Assembly (NCBI GenBank): GCA_014584575.1
Contig: JACTMP010000061.1
Location: 1-64,000 of the forward strand
Length of the DNA stretch: 64,000 nucleotides
Source of the DNA: Chloroflexota bacterium
Lineage (GTDB): Bacteria; Chloroflexota; Anaerolineae; Promineifilales; Promineifilaceae
Reading direction: 5' to 3'
In this document: positions 1 to 9,833 of the stretch, one piece after another
Layout: every line of letters begins with the position of its first letter
Position numbering within the stretch: position 1 is the stretch's first letter
The notes under the pieces: generated by a model
What the model was told of the DNA's origin: nothing
What the model saw: the letters and a program-made list of their open reading frames with translations, nothing else
The model's database searches: none
Program-made: the position numbers and the translations under genes

Positions 1-18
1 TGACGAATGATAGGCCAT
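1..18 (-). CDS. 5' end of a gene leaving the window on the left
   Basis: On the minus strand an ATG at 18-16 opens a frame reading M-A-Y-H-S-S to the window edge. An AAGGAG Shine-Dalgarno (plus-strand positions 25-30) sits six bases upstream of it, which is good spacing. It lies downstream of the PQQ-type gene on the same strand with about 115 bp between them, so it could be the next gene of that unit. Only six codons are visible, so no product can be proposed. The call rests on the ribosome binding site and the open frame alone. Confidence 0.4.
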
Positions 19-133
19 CTTGCTCTCCTTGTTGTAAAATGACCCCTATTCTACGGCATACCCATATCTGGGTGTACCCCCTGTATTCCCATTGAACCTT
101 TTGTTATTCAAACAAGTAATGCTTTTTTGTCAG

Positions 134-2944
134 TCAAGGAATGTTGCCATCGGGTGCGCCGGAGTTCAAAGCAGGTTCTGCGTTCAGGGCAGTGACCAGA
201 TTTTGAATATACAACAAATCCCCCCGGGCAAAGGCAGGCACGTCCAATACTTTGCTTAACTCAGCCTGGGACTGCTGCAAAATAAGCGCTCTGGCATGAA
301 AAAGCGAATTGTAATTGTAAAGATTGGACATGACTCCTTCGCCGATGGTGGTTTCGTAGCGGGACACGAACCAATATGGGGCGATATATTCATACTCATC
401 TAAAGCAGCCTGTACCTGCGCCAACCTGTTTTGTCGCAAATAGTTACCTAATTCTGGTGTTAGAAACATGAAGTTGCGCGCCAGATCCAGGTGTTTTTTG
501 TAATAGTTAAAATTCTGATTCCCAGGAACCCAGTAAGAATCTTTGGTGAAAATGGTAGCCCTTAGTTGCAGCAGGGTGGTCAATTCGTTGTTGATCTGGT
601 TATGCAAGGTGGCATCGGCCGGTGGGCTGCCCGCCAGATTATATAAGCCCAGAAAGCCATAATGACCGGCAATCCAGGCATTTAGCTCATAAGGCTGCTG
701 CCGGAAATAATCGTTCTGACCATTCGGTGGGGTAGGTACGGGGTAATTATTTTCTGCCACTTGTTTTGCTAGGTTATATACGGTTTGCACATTGACCCCA
801 GGCACGTTTTGGGCGTATTTCCACATGGCGTAAATGTTGTGATGCGGATATTGCCATAAGAAGGCAGCGCCGGGGCTAGCAGAAGGGGGATAGTTCCCAG
901 CGGCGATGTCGGCGGCAACTTCTGGAGGCAGATCCATGGCTTCACGGGCCGCGCCAGACCAGCCAGTACGCGCATACATTTCGTTGTCGAAGTAAGTGTT
1001 GAATTCTGTTTGCAGGTAAGTGCGTACCTGGTTTTGGAGTGCGCTGGAGAGATACGGATAAGCGATAGACAAGGTGTATAGGGTATCCCCAGGATTTTCA
1101 AAATAAGTTTCCAGGCCGCCATAAGTAAACTGGGCTACGTTGTAATAGCCAGGGCGTAGATGACCGGCGTCAATAATTTTTTGGATTTCGGATTCCAGCC
1201 GGTTGTAGATGTCGGTGTTGGTGAGGGTCACGGCCGTATCCTGCCCTGGATTAGCGGTGAGTAACGGCCGTTGCCCTGGCCCGTTCCCGGCGCCGTAGGC
1301 AATGATGGCATTACTGCGATGGGCAAATAAACGTCCCTGATAAGGTATCAATGGCGCCTGATCCCCATGATTGTGATAGGCAGCATTGACGCTTTGGCTG
1401 GCGCCCCGATACCAGCCACGATGACGCGAGATTGCGCCTGGCGCAATATACCACATAGAATCATAGCCAGGCGCTTCAGCACTCAAGCTATATGACCAGG
1501 CATTGCCATTTTGGCTATTTGGCGACAGGTAATTGGTCCAATCACCAATACGGTCACAGCACAAATTACGATAGATATAGCTGCCACCCACAGAAATAGC
1601 TTGTGGTTCGGCCAGTGAGGCAAAGCCCCCCACGGGCGCGCCAATTGGCCCTAAGAAGCTTAGATAACGGGGGAAATTGATGTTCCATCCCATAACCCGC
1701 CCTTTAGCATCTGAACAGCAATCATAACTGTTGCCAAAGTACAAGATGCCATCGCTGCCCACAACTGGCGGGTATCGGTTGCCAGAACCGGTGCCCCAAT
1801 AGGTGGCCGGAATGTATTCTGGAAAGCCATCTTGATCCGAATCAAATGTAAATTCCTGCCCATTAGACAGATTCAGCACGGCAAACATTCGCCGCCAGGG
1901 CTTGTGTTTATATGTGCCTGGCTGGGGATTATCTTCCAGATACTCGGTGATGCGGTGCCCATCAACGGCCGGGAAACCATGTGCCCAACTCTGCGATGGG
2001 GCCGGGTCATCAAAAATCTGCGGCCCTTCCGGGAAAACGTCATCTAACTGCATTTGTCGGTATTGCCCATAGATGCCTCCACCTGGTGGCGTTATGCTGC
2101 GTGTGCCCGGAGCGCGATCTTCTCTGTAGGCATGGGCTACGGGGAAGATGACTTTGTCGCTGTAGATAACGGGCCAATAGGATTGGTATTGAGAACCAGG
2201 CAATTTCTCAGACTGCCAGATCAACGTTCCCGTGTTGGCATTCAAGGCATACGCATACATGTCATTGGAAGCGAAGTAAATCGTGTTGTTATGGTAGGCT
2301 GCACTCATCAAGATAGGCCCATCGGTTTCATATTCCCAGATGAGCTGTCCTTGCTGCGCTGTGCCGTGCGCGCCAATGGCATACATTGTGCCATCCCGAT
2401 TGCCAACGTAAACTTTGCCATTAACAACCAGCGGATTTGTCGCATAACCGGCTTCAGCGCCGTCAAAAGACCACAAATGCTGGCCTGTGAGGGCATTTAA
2501 GGCGTGTAGTTTACGATCATACCCGCCAACATAAACGGCATTGCCCACGACGGTTGGGGAATGACCTAGTGGAAGTTGAGTATCATATCGCCAGGCCAGA
2601 TCGCCGTTGTTGGCGTGCAAAACTACCAATCCTTTGGAGGTGGAAATATACAACAAGCCGTATTCGGCAATGATTTGCACATTTTGGGGAATGTAAGCTT
2701 CAATGGGGCGATACCAATGGACATTCAGAAAACCTGTAACTTCGACAGGTGTGTAAGAGGTGCGTTGAGGATTGGCAGCGATGGTGGGCCAACTATCGCT
2801 GGGAGGAATGGGGGAGGAGATGAGGGGTAGGTAGACATTGTTGCCGCCGCCTTGTTGCGCCGAAACCAGGCCGACGAAGAAGAAGATCAGTATCAGATAG
2901 AGAAATAGCGAACGTGTGGGGATTTGCTTATTTTTTTTATTCAT
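134..2944 (-). CDS. Secreted PQQ-type beta-propeller repeat protein
   Basis: The protein has 936 residues. An N-terminal signal peptide (Lys-rich start, hydrophobic residues about 13-28, likely cleavage after VSA) indicates export. Residues from about 80 to 270 contain repeats of the PQQ/BamB propeller type, for example VVNGKVYVGNRDGTMYAI and ALNANTGTLIWQSEKLPG. The last 350 or so residues look largely helical and match no domain I recognise. Such propellers mostly act as binding scaffolds; nothing here shows that PQQ is bound or that the protein is an enzyme. The ATG at 2944 is chosen because AGGAG lies eight bases upstream and the signal peptide starts there; a longer frame would run into the upstream lipoprotein gene. 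It is the second gene of a two-gene minus-strand unit, 16 bp after the lipoprotein gene. Confidence 0.8.
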   Translation of the reverse strand: MNKKNKQIPTRSLFLYLILIFFFVGLVSAQQGGGNNVYLPLISSPIPPSDSWPTIAANPQRTSYTPVEVTGFLNVHWYRPIEAYIPQNVQIIAEYGLLYISTSKGLVVLHANNGDLAWRYDTQLPLGHSPTVVGNAVYVGGYDRKLHALNALTGQHLWSFDGAEAGYATNPLVVNGKVYVGNRDGTMYAIGAHGTAQQGQLIWEYETDGPILMSAAYHNNTIYFASNDMYAYALNANTGTLIWQSEKLPGSQYQSYWPVIYSDKVIFPVAHAYREDRAPGTRSITPPGGGIYGQYRQMQLDDVFPEGPQIFDDPAPSQSWAHGFPAVDGHRITEYLEDNPQPGTYKHKPWRRMFAVLNLSNGQEFTFDSDQDGFPEYIPATYWGTGSGNRYPPVVGSDGILYFGNSYDCCSDAKGRVMGWNINFPRYLSFLGPIGAPVGGFASLAEPQAISVGGSYIYRNLCCDRIGDWTNYLSPNSQNGNAWSYSLSAEAPGYDSMWYIAPGAISRHRGWYRGASQSVNAAYHNHGDQAPLIPYQGRLFAHRSNAIIAYGAGNGPGQRPLLTANPGQDTAVTLTNTDIYNRLESEIQKIIDAGHLRPGYYNVAQFTYGGLETYFENPGDTLYTLSIAYPYLSSALQNQVRTYLQTEFNTYFDNEMYARTGWSGAAREAMDLPPEVAADIAAGNYPPSASPGAAFLWQYPHHNIYAMWKYAQNVPGVNVQTVYNLAKQVAENNYPVPTPPNGQNDYFRQQPYELNAWIAGHYGFLGLYNLAGSPPADATLHNQINNELTTLLQLRATIFTKDSYWVPGNQNFNYYKKHLDLARNFMFLTPELGNYLRQNRLAQVQAALDEYEYIAPYWFVSRYETTIGEGVMSNLYNYNSLFHARALILQQSQAELSKVLDVPAFARGDLLYIQNLVTALNAEPALNSGAPDGNIP

Positions 2945-2960
2945 TATGATGCTCCTATGG

Positions 2961-4157
2961 TTAAGGTACGCCATTCCAGCCGGCCAGACGGGCCATGAGA
3001 ACCCATAAAGCTTTGGCAGCGCGAATGGCGCCGGTAGAGGTGCTGCCCAAATGACCGCCTTCGGTTTCGGTGGTGTAGTGCTGGCAGATGGCCAGGTGAT
3101 TACGGCCGTCATCCGGGTAGTTTTCTGAAGTGTGTTGATTACTGTAGGGCTGGCCGTCGCGGTTATCGTAACAGGGATTGCCGTCCGGGTCATGGGATAA
3201 TATGTCGGCCAGGTCAAATAGGACTTTGTTGTGTTCGATGGCGTATTGGCGTACCTGGTCATTAAATTGATCGGATGTTTCTGTGCCGATGCTGCGGGCC
3301 AGGCTGGTTGTCCAATAGATGATTATTTTGTCAGGGTGTTGGGCCTCAAAGGTTGCCAGGTCGTTTACATCACCTGGGGTGGGTATGTCGGAGAAAAAAC
3401 CATTTGGCTGGTCGGCAATGGTGGAGCCATCGGTTACTTCAAGGTAACTAAATTTGAAGGAGAAGACTTGATATTGGTCCAGCAGTTCAGTAACTCTGTT
3501 GGTGAAACAGGGAACGTGGCGCTGCCAGAGGCGGCAATCGTTTTCAGGCCAGGTTTCATAATGCCAGTTGTCACGGCCGTATCCCCCTTCTCGGCTCCAA
3601 CTCACTTCACTGGGATCAGAATCAAAAGCGGGTGTACCTGCATGTTTATAAACAGAACAATAATGGGGCGCGGTTTCATGGGAGGGGAAAGCCAGACAAT
3701 CGAGTGCTTCGCTAATGTTAACGCCAACGGAACGGTCTATGAACAGCATGGGAATATTGGCAGCCGCTGCCAGGTATTCTTCTGGTATCTGCTCAAAGAG
3801 AACCACATCATTATGGTCAATATAAATCATGTCTGTCGGCGGCGTAAGAGGATTGGCAGATGGATCAGGAGTTGGCAGGGATGAGGGTGTGGCGACGGTC
3901 GTTGCGGTGGGAGTGGCCGTTAAGGGAACGGTGACCGTTGCGGACACAGTCGCGCTGGTTGCCAGAGGCGTCGGCGAGGCAGTCGCTGTTTGGGTGGCTG
4001 CAACTGTTTCGGTTGGGTTTGCACCCGCAAATTGAATTTCGGATAATGGCGTGGATGTTAATTCTTGTGAGCCACTATCACTATTTTGACAGCCCGCCAC
4101 CAGCAAGCTGGTGAGTACAAGACAGGCAGCCAGGACATATTTATTTGTATTTACCAT
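2961..4157 (-). CDS. Lipoprotein with Ser/Thr/Pro linker, possibly SGNH-hydrolase-like
   Basis: The 398-residue product begins with a lipoprotein signal peptide ending in the lipobox LVAG-C, lipid-modified at Cys23. A low-complexity Thr/Ala/Ser/Pro spacer follows to about residue 105, then a globular domain with several Cys residues. Features that weakly recall SGNH/GDSL hydrolases are an early I-D-R-S-V-G segment and a late G-G-H-L-G segment that could supply Ser and His; this is a guess, not a match. The ATG at 4157 is preceded by GAGAAG; a TTG directly before it is less likely. It is the first gene of the unit with the beta-propeller gene and is divergent from the BNR gene at 4638. It is probably a surface protein anchored in the cytoplasmic membrane. 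Confidence 0.65.
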   Translation of the reverse strand: MVNTNKYVLAACLVLTSLLVAGCQNSDSGSQELTSTPLSEIQFAGANPTETVAATQTATASPTPLATSATVSATVTVPLTATPTATTVATPSSLPTPDPSANPLTPPTDMIYIDHNDVVLFEQIPEEYLAAAANIPMLFIDRSVGVNISEALDCLAFPSHETAPHYCSVYKHAGTPAFDSDPSEVSWSREGGYGRDNWHYETWPENDCRLWQRHVPCFTNRVTELLDQYQVFSFKFSYLEVTDGSTIADQPNGFFSDIPTPGDVNDLATFEAQHPDKIIIYWTTSLARSIGTETSDQFNDQVRQYAIEHNKVLFDLADILSHDPDGNPCYDNRDGQPYSNQHTSENYPDDGRNHLAICQHYTTETEGGHLGSTSTGAIRAAKALWVLMARLAGWNGVP

Positions 4158-4637
4158 CAATTCTTCTCGCTTATTCTGCTAATCAAGCTAATTTTCTGCT
4201 CATCAAAACGCAGGACAACACGCCGCATACTATAATAAGGCGTACGGATGCTTGCATGAGAATCGGGCAAAAGCCGATAGGGTACTTATATAATTTTAAT
4301 TTTCTGGTACGGCCGTGAACCAGCTCTGGTGTTAAGCACAACCTTAATTTTATTGTGTTTCCCTGATTGGGTGTTGGCCTGATGATGTGGGGCCGTGTCT
4401 AATTATGTTCTCAGGCCATCAACTTCCCAATGGGATGCCTGGCATAGTTAATCACCGTCGCTCTTGTGGCAAGTAATGGGTGATGACACAAAATACCAAC
4501 AACAATTTCCAACTCGTAATTATTCAGACCTGACAGGTTTCTACCAGAGGAATTTGCTTCACCATCAGCTAATAAAACCTGTCAGCTTTTGAGAGGCTGT
4601 ATAGTTACTTCAACTCATTGTTTAAGGGATTGAATCT
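4158..4637. other. Divergent intergenic region, 480 bp
   Basis: No credible gene is seen. The region must carry promoters for the lipoprotein gene (left) and the BNR gene (right). A TATAGT-like box on the minus strand near 4233 and another on the plus strand near 4600 are possible -10 elements, but neither has a convincing -35. An ACGGCCGT octamer lies at 4309-4316. The word CCTGACAGG is followed about 50 bp later by a related CCTGTCAG, and a similar CCTGACAGG recurs at 28871, so it may belong to a dispersed repeat. Confidence 0.5.
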
Positions 4638-7322
4638 GTGAATCATTTGCGTCGGATGATAGCATTAGTAGGAGGTATGTTATGGCTGGTGGGCGGCATT
4701 TCTTTGCTGTGGGCGCAACAATCTGGCCTGGATTGGATTGAACCAGAAAATCTTTCTCAGTCTGGGGCCACAACCAACCCGATGATGGTTGTGGATAACG
4801 AAGGTGTCCTGCATGTATTTTGGCAGGATACGTATGATGAGGCGTATGTTTACCAACATAACGTCGGCGGGAGTTGGAGTATGCCTGTTACTGCTACCCT
4901 GCCGTTTACGATGACAATACCGCATCTGGTGATTGATAATCACAACCAGATGCATGCTTTTTGGCGTTTTGCTGATGGGGCTGATGATCTGTCGGTGCGT
5001 TATAGTCATGTACCTGTTACGGCCGTGACCAGCTTTGCTGCCTGGTCGCCTGTGCAAATCGTGGCCGATGCCGCCGCCGACCTGGATGTGGCGCTGGATG
5101 AGCAGGGGGAACTACATTTGCTGTTTGCCCGCCCTAAAGAAACGATGGATGCCCCGGCAGGGGTTTACCATGGGCATACAACCAGCGACGGAGATGGTAT
5201 TCACACCTGGATAACCCCCACCCTTTTGTTTGCATCACCCTATTTTCGTGGTTTAAAGCAGTCGGATGCCAGTGTGGATTTGGTGACGGCCGTTAGTGGC
5301 AATAATTCCTGGCTGCTGGCTGCCTGGGACAACCGCCCGCGAAAGCAAATCTTCTTTGCCCGTTCTGGTAATGGTGGCGCCAACTGGGAAACGCCTGTTG
5401 AAATTGCAGGCCCTGAATCCGGTTCCGGTGTGGTCTTCCCATTTAACCTCCGTGTAGGCGTGAAAGATAACAACGTGCTCCTGGTTTGGAACAACGGCCA
5501 GCCGGGGACGAGTTGTAATCAATTTGCCTTAGCATCACCAGATTTGGGTGCTACCTGGGGCGAGCGGTATTTGATGGATGATTTGCTGCCAGGGACAGCA
5601 AACTGTATTTCCCAAAACGAATTTATCCCAGGTGCGCACTTGTTGTTCCTGCTATCTACCGTGCAAAATCGGCGTTATTTATGGGCATGGGACGGCAGCC
5701 GGTGGAGTTCGCCGGCGCTGCAATCTATATTGACCACTTTTGATAATCCAGAAACTTTGAATGCAGTTGTGTTGCGTTGCCAACAAACGATGGGTTATGG
5801 CGCGGATCAGTTGTTGGTTGTTGGTTGCGAGGAGGATATACGCGGGTATGGCGATGGTGACATCTGGTTATTGTCACGGTCGTTAGGTGATAGCGATGCC
5901 TGGTTCCCACCCCCCACTGCCTGGGGGCCTGTACAATCGGTAAACAGTAGCCCGGATGCTTACCATTCATTGGCACTAACACCGGGTATGCCCGGCCAAA
6001 TGCTGGCGTTTTGGACATTAGCCGATGGCTCCGGGAATGCTCAACCCGCTGTTGTTGTTGCCCGCGAAAGCGAAGGCAGGTGGCTGTTGCCGGAAACGGT
6101 GTTAACTATACCCCGCACGACAATCGCCAGCCCTCTGGCGCTGGCAACCAGTTCGTCCGGGCGGCTATTTCTGGCGTGGGCAGATGTGAGTGGGCAGCCC
6201 TATCTGGCGCAAACGAATGTGGCCGATGCACACGTGGCTTCTTTATGGTCGCCGATAACCGAAGTGCCTTTGCCAGGTCCGGCCAATTCCCTGGCGATTG
6301 CGGCAGATGAAAACAACAAACTTTACCTGGCTTATACTGTGGCCGTTAATGAGGGGCGTGGCATTTATTTGCTCATATCAGCCGATAACGGCCGTACCTG
6401 GAGCGAACCAACTGTCATATTGGACGGCACAATCGCCGGTTGGGAAGTGGTTGGGCCGGTACAGATGGCTGTAACCGGAGCAGGTCAGGTTCATATTCTG
6501 GGAGCACAGCAGTCATTTTTGGGTGGTACTCCTCAAACACAGGCACTTTATTATACCCGTAGTGAGGACGGCGGCCAGACCTTTTTACCGGCGACGATGA
6601 TGACCGGAGGCCACATCACCTGGCATGGGTTAATCGCCGCTGATGAAAATTCCGTCCATCAATTCTGGCGAATAATGGAAAATCAAACTGATGCTCTGCA
6701 ACATGTTTACTCTTTAGATGGGGGGCAAACCTGGAGCCAACCCGACCTCATCAACACTAACCCGGCAGCCGTTGCAATTGCCGGTCATGAAAATGGATCT
6801 GTTTCCTTGCTCTTGTTGGAAGATGCGGCGGTCAATGAACGGCATTGGCAAGACGGCCGTTGGACACAACCAACAGGTATTACGCTTAATGATTATTATC
6901 CGCCCGCCGCGCCTGACCGTCAGATTGCGGCTTCCTTTTCGCCTGATGGCCAGCTAACGACCTTGTTTACCGGTCAGATGATAGCGGCTGAAGCTGAGTC
7001 GCAAATTTCTCATACGCTTCATGCGTCCAGCCGCGTAGCGGGCGAAGCGGTCAACGAACGGCCACCTGGCCCCACCGGTTCACCTGCCTTACAGCCAACC
7101 GTGACGCTGGCAAGCGCTAGCGATACGCCCACACCTATAGTGGTAAACACAGAAACGGATGTACCCACGCCGACGGCCGTACCTGATTTCGGCGGGACGC
7201 CATCAGACTCTGCAAACAATTCGCTCTTAGTAGGATTTGGCATTGGCTTTGTGCCGGCTGTCCTGCTCACCCTGGCTGTTTTTTTCATAGGCGTTCTGAT
7301 AATCAAACGGCGCAGCCGGTAA
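4638..7322 (+). CDS. Membrane-anchored BNR/sialidase-like repeat protein
   Basis: The 894-residue protein has a signal peptide (residues 1 to about 26, ending near LLWAQ). A long ectodomain follows with Asp-box/BNR-type repeats such as SGNGGANWE, SADNGRTWSEP, SEDGGQTF and SLDGGQTWSQP. After a Thr/Pro-rich stalk (about 800-860) comes one C-terminal membrane helix and a positive tail KRRSR. The architecture indicates an outward-facing protein held in the cytoplasmic membrane. BNR repeats form six-bladed propellers in sialidases, but the sialidase Arg triad is not evident, so glycan binding or another hydrolase role is equally possible. The start is GTG at 4638, with AAGGGA about nine bases upstream. 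It is a paralogue of the next gene, 49 bp downstream. Confidence 0.75.
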   Translation: MNHLRRMIALVGGMLWLVGGISLLWAQQSGLDWIEPENLSQSGATTNPMMVVDNEGVLHVFWQDTYDEAYVYQHNVGGSWSMPVTATLPFTMTIPHLVIDNHNQMHAFWRFADGADDLSVRYSHVPVTAVTSFAAWSPVQIVADAAADLDVALDEQGELHLLFARPKETMDAPAGVYHGHTTSDGDGIHTWITPTLLFASPYFRGLKQSDASVDLVTAVSGNNSWLLAAWDNRPRKQIFFARSGNGGANWETPVEIAGPESGSGVVFPFNLRVGVKDNNVLLVWNNGQPGTSCNQFALASPDLGATWGERYLMDDLLPGTANCISQNEFIPGAHLLFLLSTVQNRRYLWAWDGSRWSSPALQSILTTFDNPETLNAVVLRCQQTMGYGADQLLVVGCEEDIRGYGDGDIWLLSRSLGDSDAWFPPPTAWGPVQSVNSSPDAYHSLALTPGMPGQMLAFWTLADGSGNAQPAVVVARESEGRWLLPETVLTIPRTTIASPLALATSSSGRLFLAWADVSGQPYLAQTNVADAHVASLWSPITEVPLPGPANSLAIAADENNKLYLAYTVAVNEGRGIYLLISADNGRTWSEPTVILDGTIAGWEVVGPVQMAVTGAGQVHILGAQQSFLGGTPQTQALYYTRSEDGGQTFLPATMMTGGHITWHGLIAADENSVHQFWRIMENQTDALQHVYSLDGGQTWSQPDLINTNPAAVAIAGHENGSVSLLLLEDAAVNERHWQDGRWTQPTGITLNDYYPPAAPDRQIAASFSPDGQLTTLFTGQMIAAEAESQISHTLHASSRVAGEAVNERPPGPTGSPALQPTVTLASASDTPTPIVVNTETDVPTPTAVPDFGGTPSDSANNSLLVGFGIGFVPAVLLTLAVFFIGVLIIKRRSR

Positions 7323-7371
7323 GTCGGCAGCGTCGAGGCGGTTGCTAAAAAATCATGTACTAAGGAACCCC

Positions 7372-8970
7372 ATGGATCATTCAAGAATGTATAAAGAAAG
7401 AATGTATAAAACAATCACGCTAATTAGTTTAGTCACACTGCTTAATGGGTTCTTGTTTTTGCCACAGGCTGCTTTTGCCCAGGCACGGCCGGGTGATGTG
7501 GTGAACTGTGGCCCAATGACTAACTTTTCGCAATCGCCTGGTTATACGTCAGCCGATCCACTTTTGTTAGCCGACCCGGCGGGAAGCATCCATCTCTTTT
7601 GGGTGGAACGTATAACCGGCGCGCCCGATGAACCCCCTAATATGCCAGATGCGTTGATGTATGCCATGTGGAATGGAGAAACCTGGTCAAAACCAATCGA
7701 TTTATTTCTATCGCCCATTGAGTATGCCAATAAGCGTGTGGGCGCAGTGCGCGGCCTTATTGATGATAACGGTTATATTCATCTGACCTGGATTGGGCCG
7801 GATAATACCTTTTTTTATAGCCGCGCCCATGCCAGCCAGGCGGATCAGGCATCGGCCTGGGCCACACCCACTTACATTTCTTATGAACAATCCGGGTCGC
7901 AGTATTCGGGCGATATTGCCTATGCATCTCCTGACACGTTGCATATTGTGTACGGCCGTGATCCTGAAGAGGGGCAAAATCAGGTTTTGGCGCATATCCT
8001 CTCAACGGATAGGGGGCAGACCTGGACTGCGCCACAAACTGTTTATACAGTTCCTTATGTGGATCGTGGCATCAGCAATGTGCGTGTGTGGACGCCACAG
8101 CCCGACAAGTTATTTACCACGTGGACGGAATGGGATGCGACCGGGAATGGGCAGGTGATATATCTGGCCCGCTCATTAGATAACGGCCAGAGTTGGGAAA
8201 CGCCTATCCGGTTAGCCGAGCGGGTGGGAGAGGAGTATGAACGAGATTGGGTCACACTGGCCCCTCTGGATGATGAGAGACTGGTGGTGTTTTGGGAAGG
8301 AGGGTATCGCGCTTATCGCCAGGCTCAGTATTCGCAGGATGGGGGCGTTACCTGGAGTGAGCCGATAGATACATTGGATTGGCTGATTGCTGATAATGGT
8401 TTTGCTGAATTTGTGCGCGACGGTGCGGATCGTTTGCATCTATTTGTATTTCAGCGTGTACGTGAGGGCAATCTGGATAGAGATCATTTTGGAGAAGAAA
8501 GTAATGGACTCTGGCACACGGTCTGGGATGGTGGTACAACCTGGCGGCAGCCGGCAATGATCGGCCAACCCAATCCAGGGAACTTTGTGAGTGTGGCCGT
8601 GCGTGGGGGGAATGAGCTTTTTGCCGCCTGGTTTAGCTATATTGGGCTGGAATTGTATATTATGCGCTGCGAGTTTAGGGATACACCGGCTATTCCGTTG
8701 CAGCCGTGGGGAGAAATCCAGCCATTGCCCGCACAAACGGTGGAGCAGGTTACGGCCGTGCCCCCCACTCCCACCCCTCTTCCAGTTGATGATTCGGCCT
8801 CCGCCGGTTCCGGCTCTGCTGGTTCTGGCTCTGCGGGTTCTGGGCTGTCGGCGGCTGCCTCCACGGCTGCCAGCCCTGCTTATTCCATTTTGTTAGGCGT
8901 TGTACCTGCGGCCTTTTTAATTGCTATTATTGTGGCTGTTAGCCTGCAAAGGCGGCGCCACTTCAGATAA
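7372..8970 (+). CDS. Membrane-anchored BNR/sialidase-like repeat protein, shorter paralogue
   Basis: The 532-residue product has the same plan as its upstream neighbour: signal peptide ending in AFA-QA, an ectodomain with Asp-box repeats (STDRGQTWTAP, SLDNGQSWETP, SQDGGVTWSEP), a low-complexity stalk, one C-terminal helix and an Arg-rich tail. The stalk contains three copies of S-A-G-S-G encoded by a short tandem DNA repeat near 8805-8850, a likely length-variable site. ATG 7372 is chosen because AAGGA lies about five bases upstream; in-frame ATGs at 7387 and 7402 also leave a full signal peptide. It lies 14 bp before the ABC permease gene, which suggests these anchored proteins belong to the glycan-export operon. 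Confidence 0.75.
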   Translation: MDHSRMYKERMYKTITLISLVTLLNGFLFLPQAAFAQARPGDVVNCGPMTNFSQSPGYTSADPLLLADPAGSIHLFWVERITGAPDEPPNMPDALMYAMWNGETWSKPIDLFLSPIEYANKRVGAVRGLIDDNGYIHLTWIGPDNTFFYSRAHASQADQASAWATPTYISYEQSGSQYSGDIAYASPDTLHIVYGRDPEEGQNQVLAHILSTDRGQTWTAPQTVYTVPYVDRGISNVRVWTPQPDKLFTTWTEWDATGNGQVIYLARSLDNGQSWETPIRLAERVGEEYERDWVTLAPLDDERLVVFWEGGYRAYRQAQYSQDGGVTWSEPIDTLDWLIADNGFAEFVRDGADRLHLFVFQRVREGNLDRDHFGEESNGLWHTVWDGGTTWRQPAMIGQPNPGNFVSVAVRGGNELFAAWFSYIGLELYIMRCEFRDTPAIPLQPWGEIQPLPAQTVEQVTAVPPTPTPLPVDDSASAGSGSAGSGSAGSGLSAAASTAASPAYSILLGVVPAAFLIAIIVAVSLQRRRHFR

Positions 8971-8984
8971 AGGAGTTCCAAGCA

Positions 8985-9833
8985 ATGTCTGCAATCCCGG
9001 CCGAGACCGGTCATCATCACACATTGGTTATTCAGCCCACGAAAGGATGGGCGGCCTTAGGGCTGCGTGATCTATGGGAGTATCGTGAACTGCTCTACTA
9101 CCTTTCCTGGCGTGAACTTCAGGGTTCCTATCGCCAGACGGCGTTGGGGTTCTCCTGGGTATTTTTACGGCCGATCATCAGCATGGTATTACTGACTTTT
9201 GTATTCGGCCGTATTATTGAGGTTCCTACCGGTGACATACCCTACCCTTTATTTGTGCTGTCGGCCCTGATTCCCTGGAACTTCTTTACCAACGCCGTTA
9301 CACGCTCCTCGCGTAGTCTGGTAGATAACATGCGCGTCATTTCCAAAGTGTATTTTCCCCGCATGATCATTCCCATTTCGGGGACAATTTCTGGCCTGGT
9401 GGATTATGGCGCGTCCTTGATTGTATTTTTGTTTGTCTTTTTGCTTTACCGAATGCCGCTGCGTATTGAGATGTTGGCGCTGCCGATTTTTTCGGTAGTT
9501 GCTTTTGCCTTTGCATTATCAGTGGGTTTGTGGCTGGCCACGCTCTCCGTTAAATATCGAGATGTGGCTTTTGCCGTTACCTTTTTACTCCAGGCCATGA
9601 TGTATCTATCTCCCGTTATATATCCGGTGGAGATGGTGCCGCAGCAGCTACAGTTTATCTATCAACTGAACCCGATGACGGGGGTCATTCAGGGCATACG
9701 CTGGTGCATGTTCGACAATGTGGCCCCGCCTGGGGTTACGTTTGTTTTGTCCACATTGGTAGTAGTTTTGTGTTTGGTTTCCGGGGCATTTGTTTTTCGG
9801 CGCACGGAGCGAACAGTGGTGGATATATTGTGA
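8985..9833 (+). CDS. wzm: ABC-2 type polysaccharide export permease
   Basis: This 282-residue membrane protein has about six helices and resembles Wzm/TagG/KpsM permeases. Recognisable parts are the N-terminal L-Y-Y-L-S-W-R-E-L segment, the P-W-N-F-F loop and the late S-P-V-I-Y-P-V-E segment. Permeases of this family move lipid-linked or free polysaccharide across the cytoplasmic membrane with a Wzt-like ATPase. That partner is encoded next and overlaps this gene by four bases (GTGA), indicating translational coupling. A GGAG-type ribosome binding site lies just before the ATG. Together the pair gives the cluster an ABC-dependent export route. Confidence 0.9.
   Translation: MSAIPAETGHHHTLVIQPTKGWAALGLRDLWEYRELLYYLSWRELQGSYRQTALGFSWVFLRPIISMVLLTFVFGRIIEVPTGDIPYPLFVLSALIPWNFFTNAVTRSSRSLVDNMRVISKVYFPRMIIPISGTISGLVDYGASLIVFLFVFLLYRMPLRIEMLALPIFSVVAFAFALSVGLWLATLSVKYRDVAFAVTFLLQAMMYLSPVIYPVEMVPQQLQFIYQLNPMTGVIQGIRWCMFDNVAPPGVTFVLSTLVVVLCLVSGAFVFRRTERTVVDIL

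Noticed and set aside
2945..3262. N-terminal extension of the beta-propeller gene to position 3262
   Set aside because: The extra 106 residues overlap the upstream lipoprotein gene on the same strand, while the ATG at 2944 has a good Shine-Dalgarno and opens a signal peptide.
9704..9829. Upstream extension of the wzt reading frame
   Set aside because: It lies inside the permease gene; the GTG at 9830 gives the normal Wzt N-terminus and a GTGA overlap.
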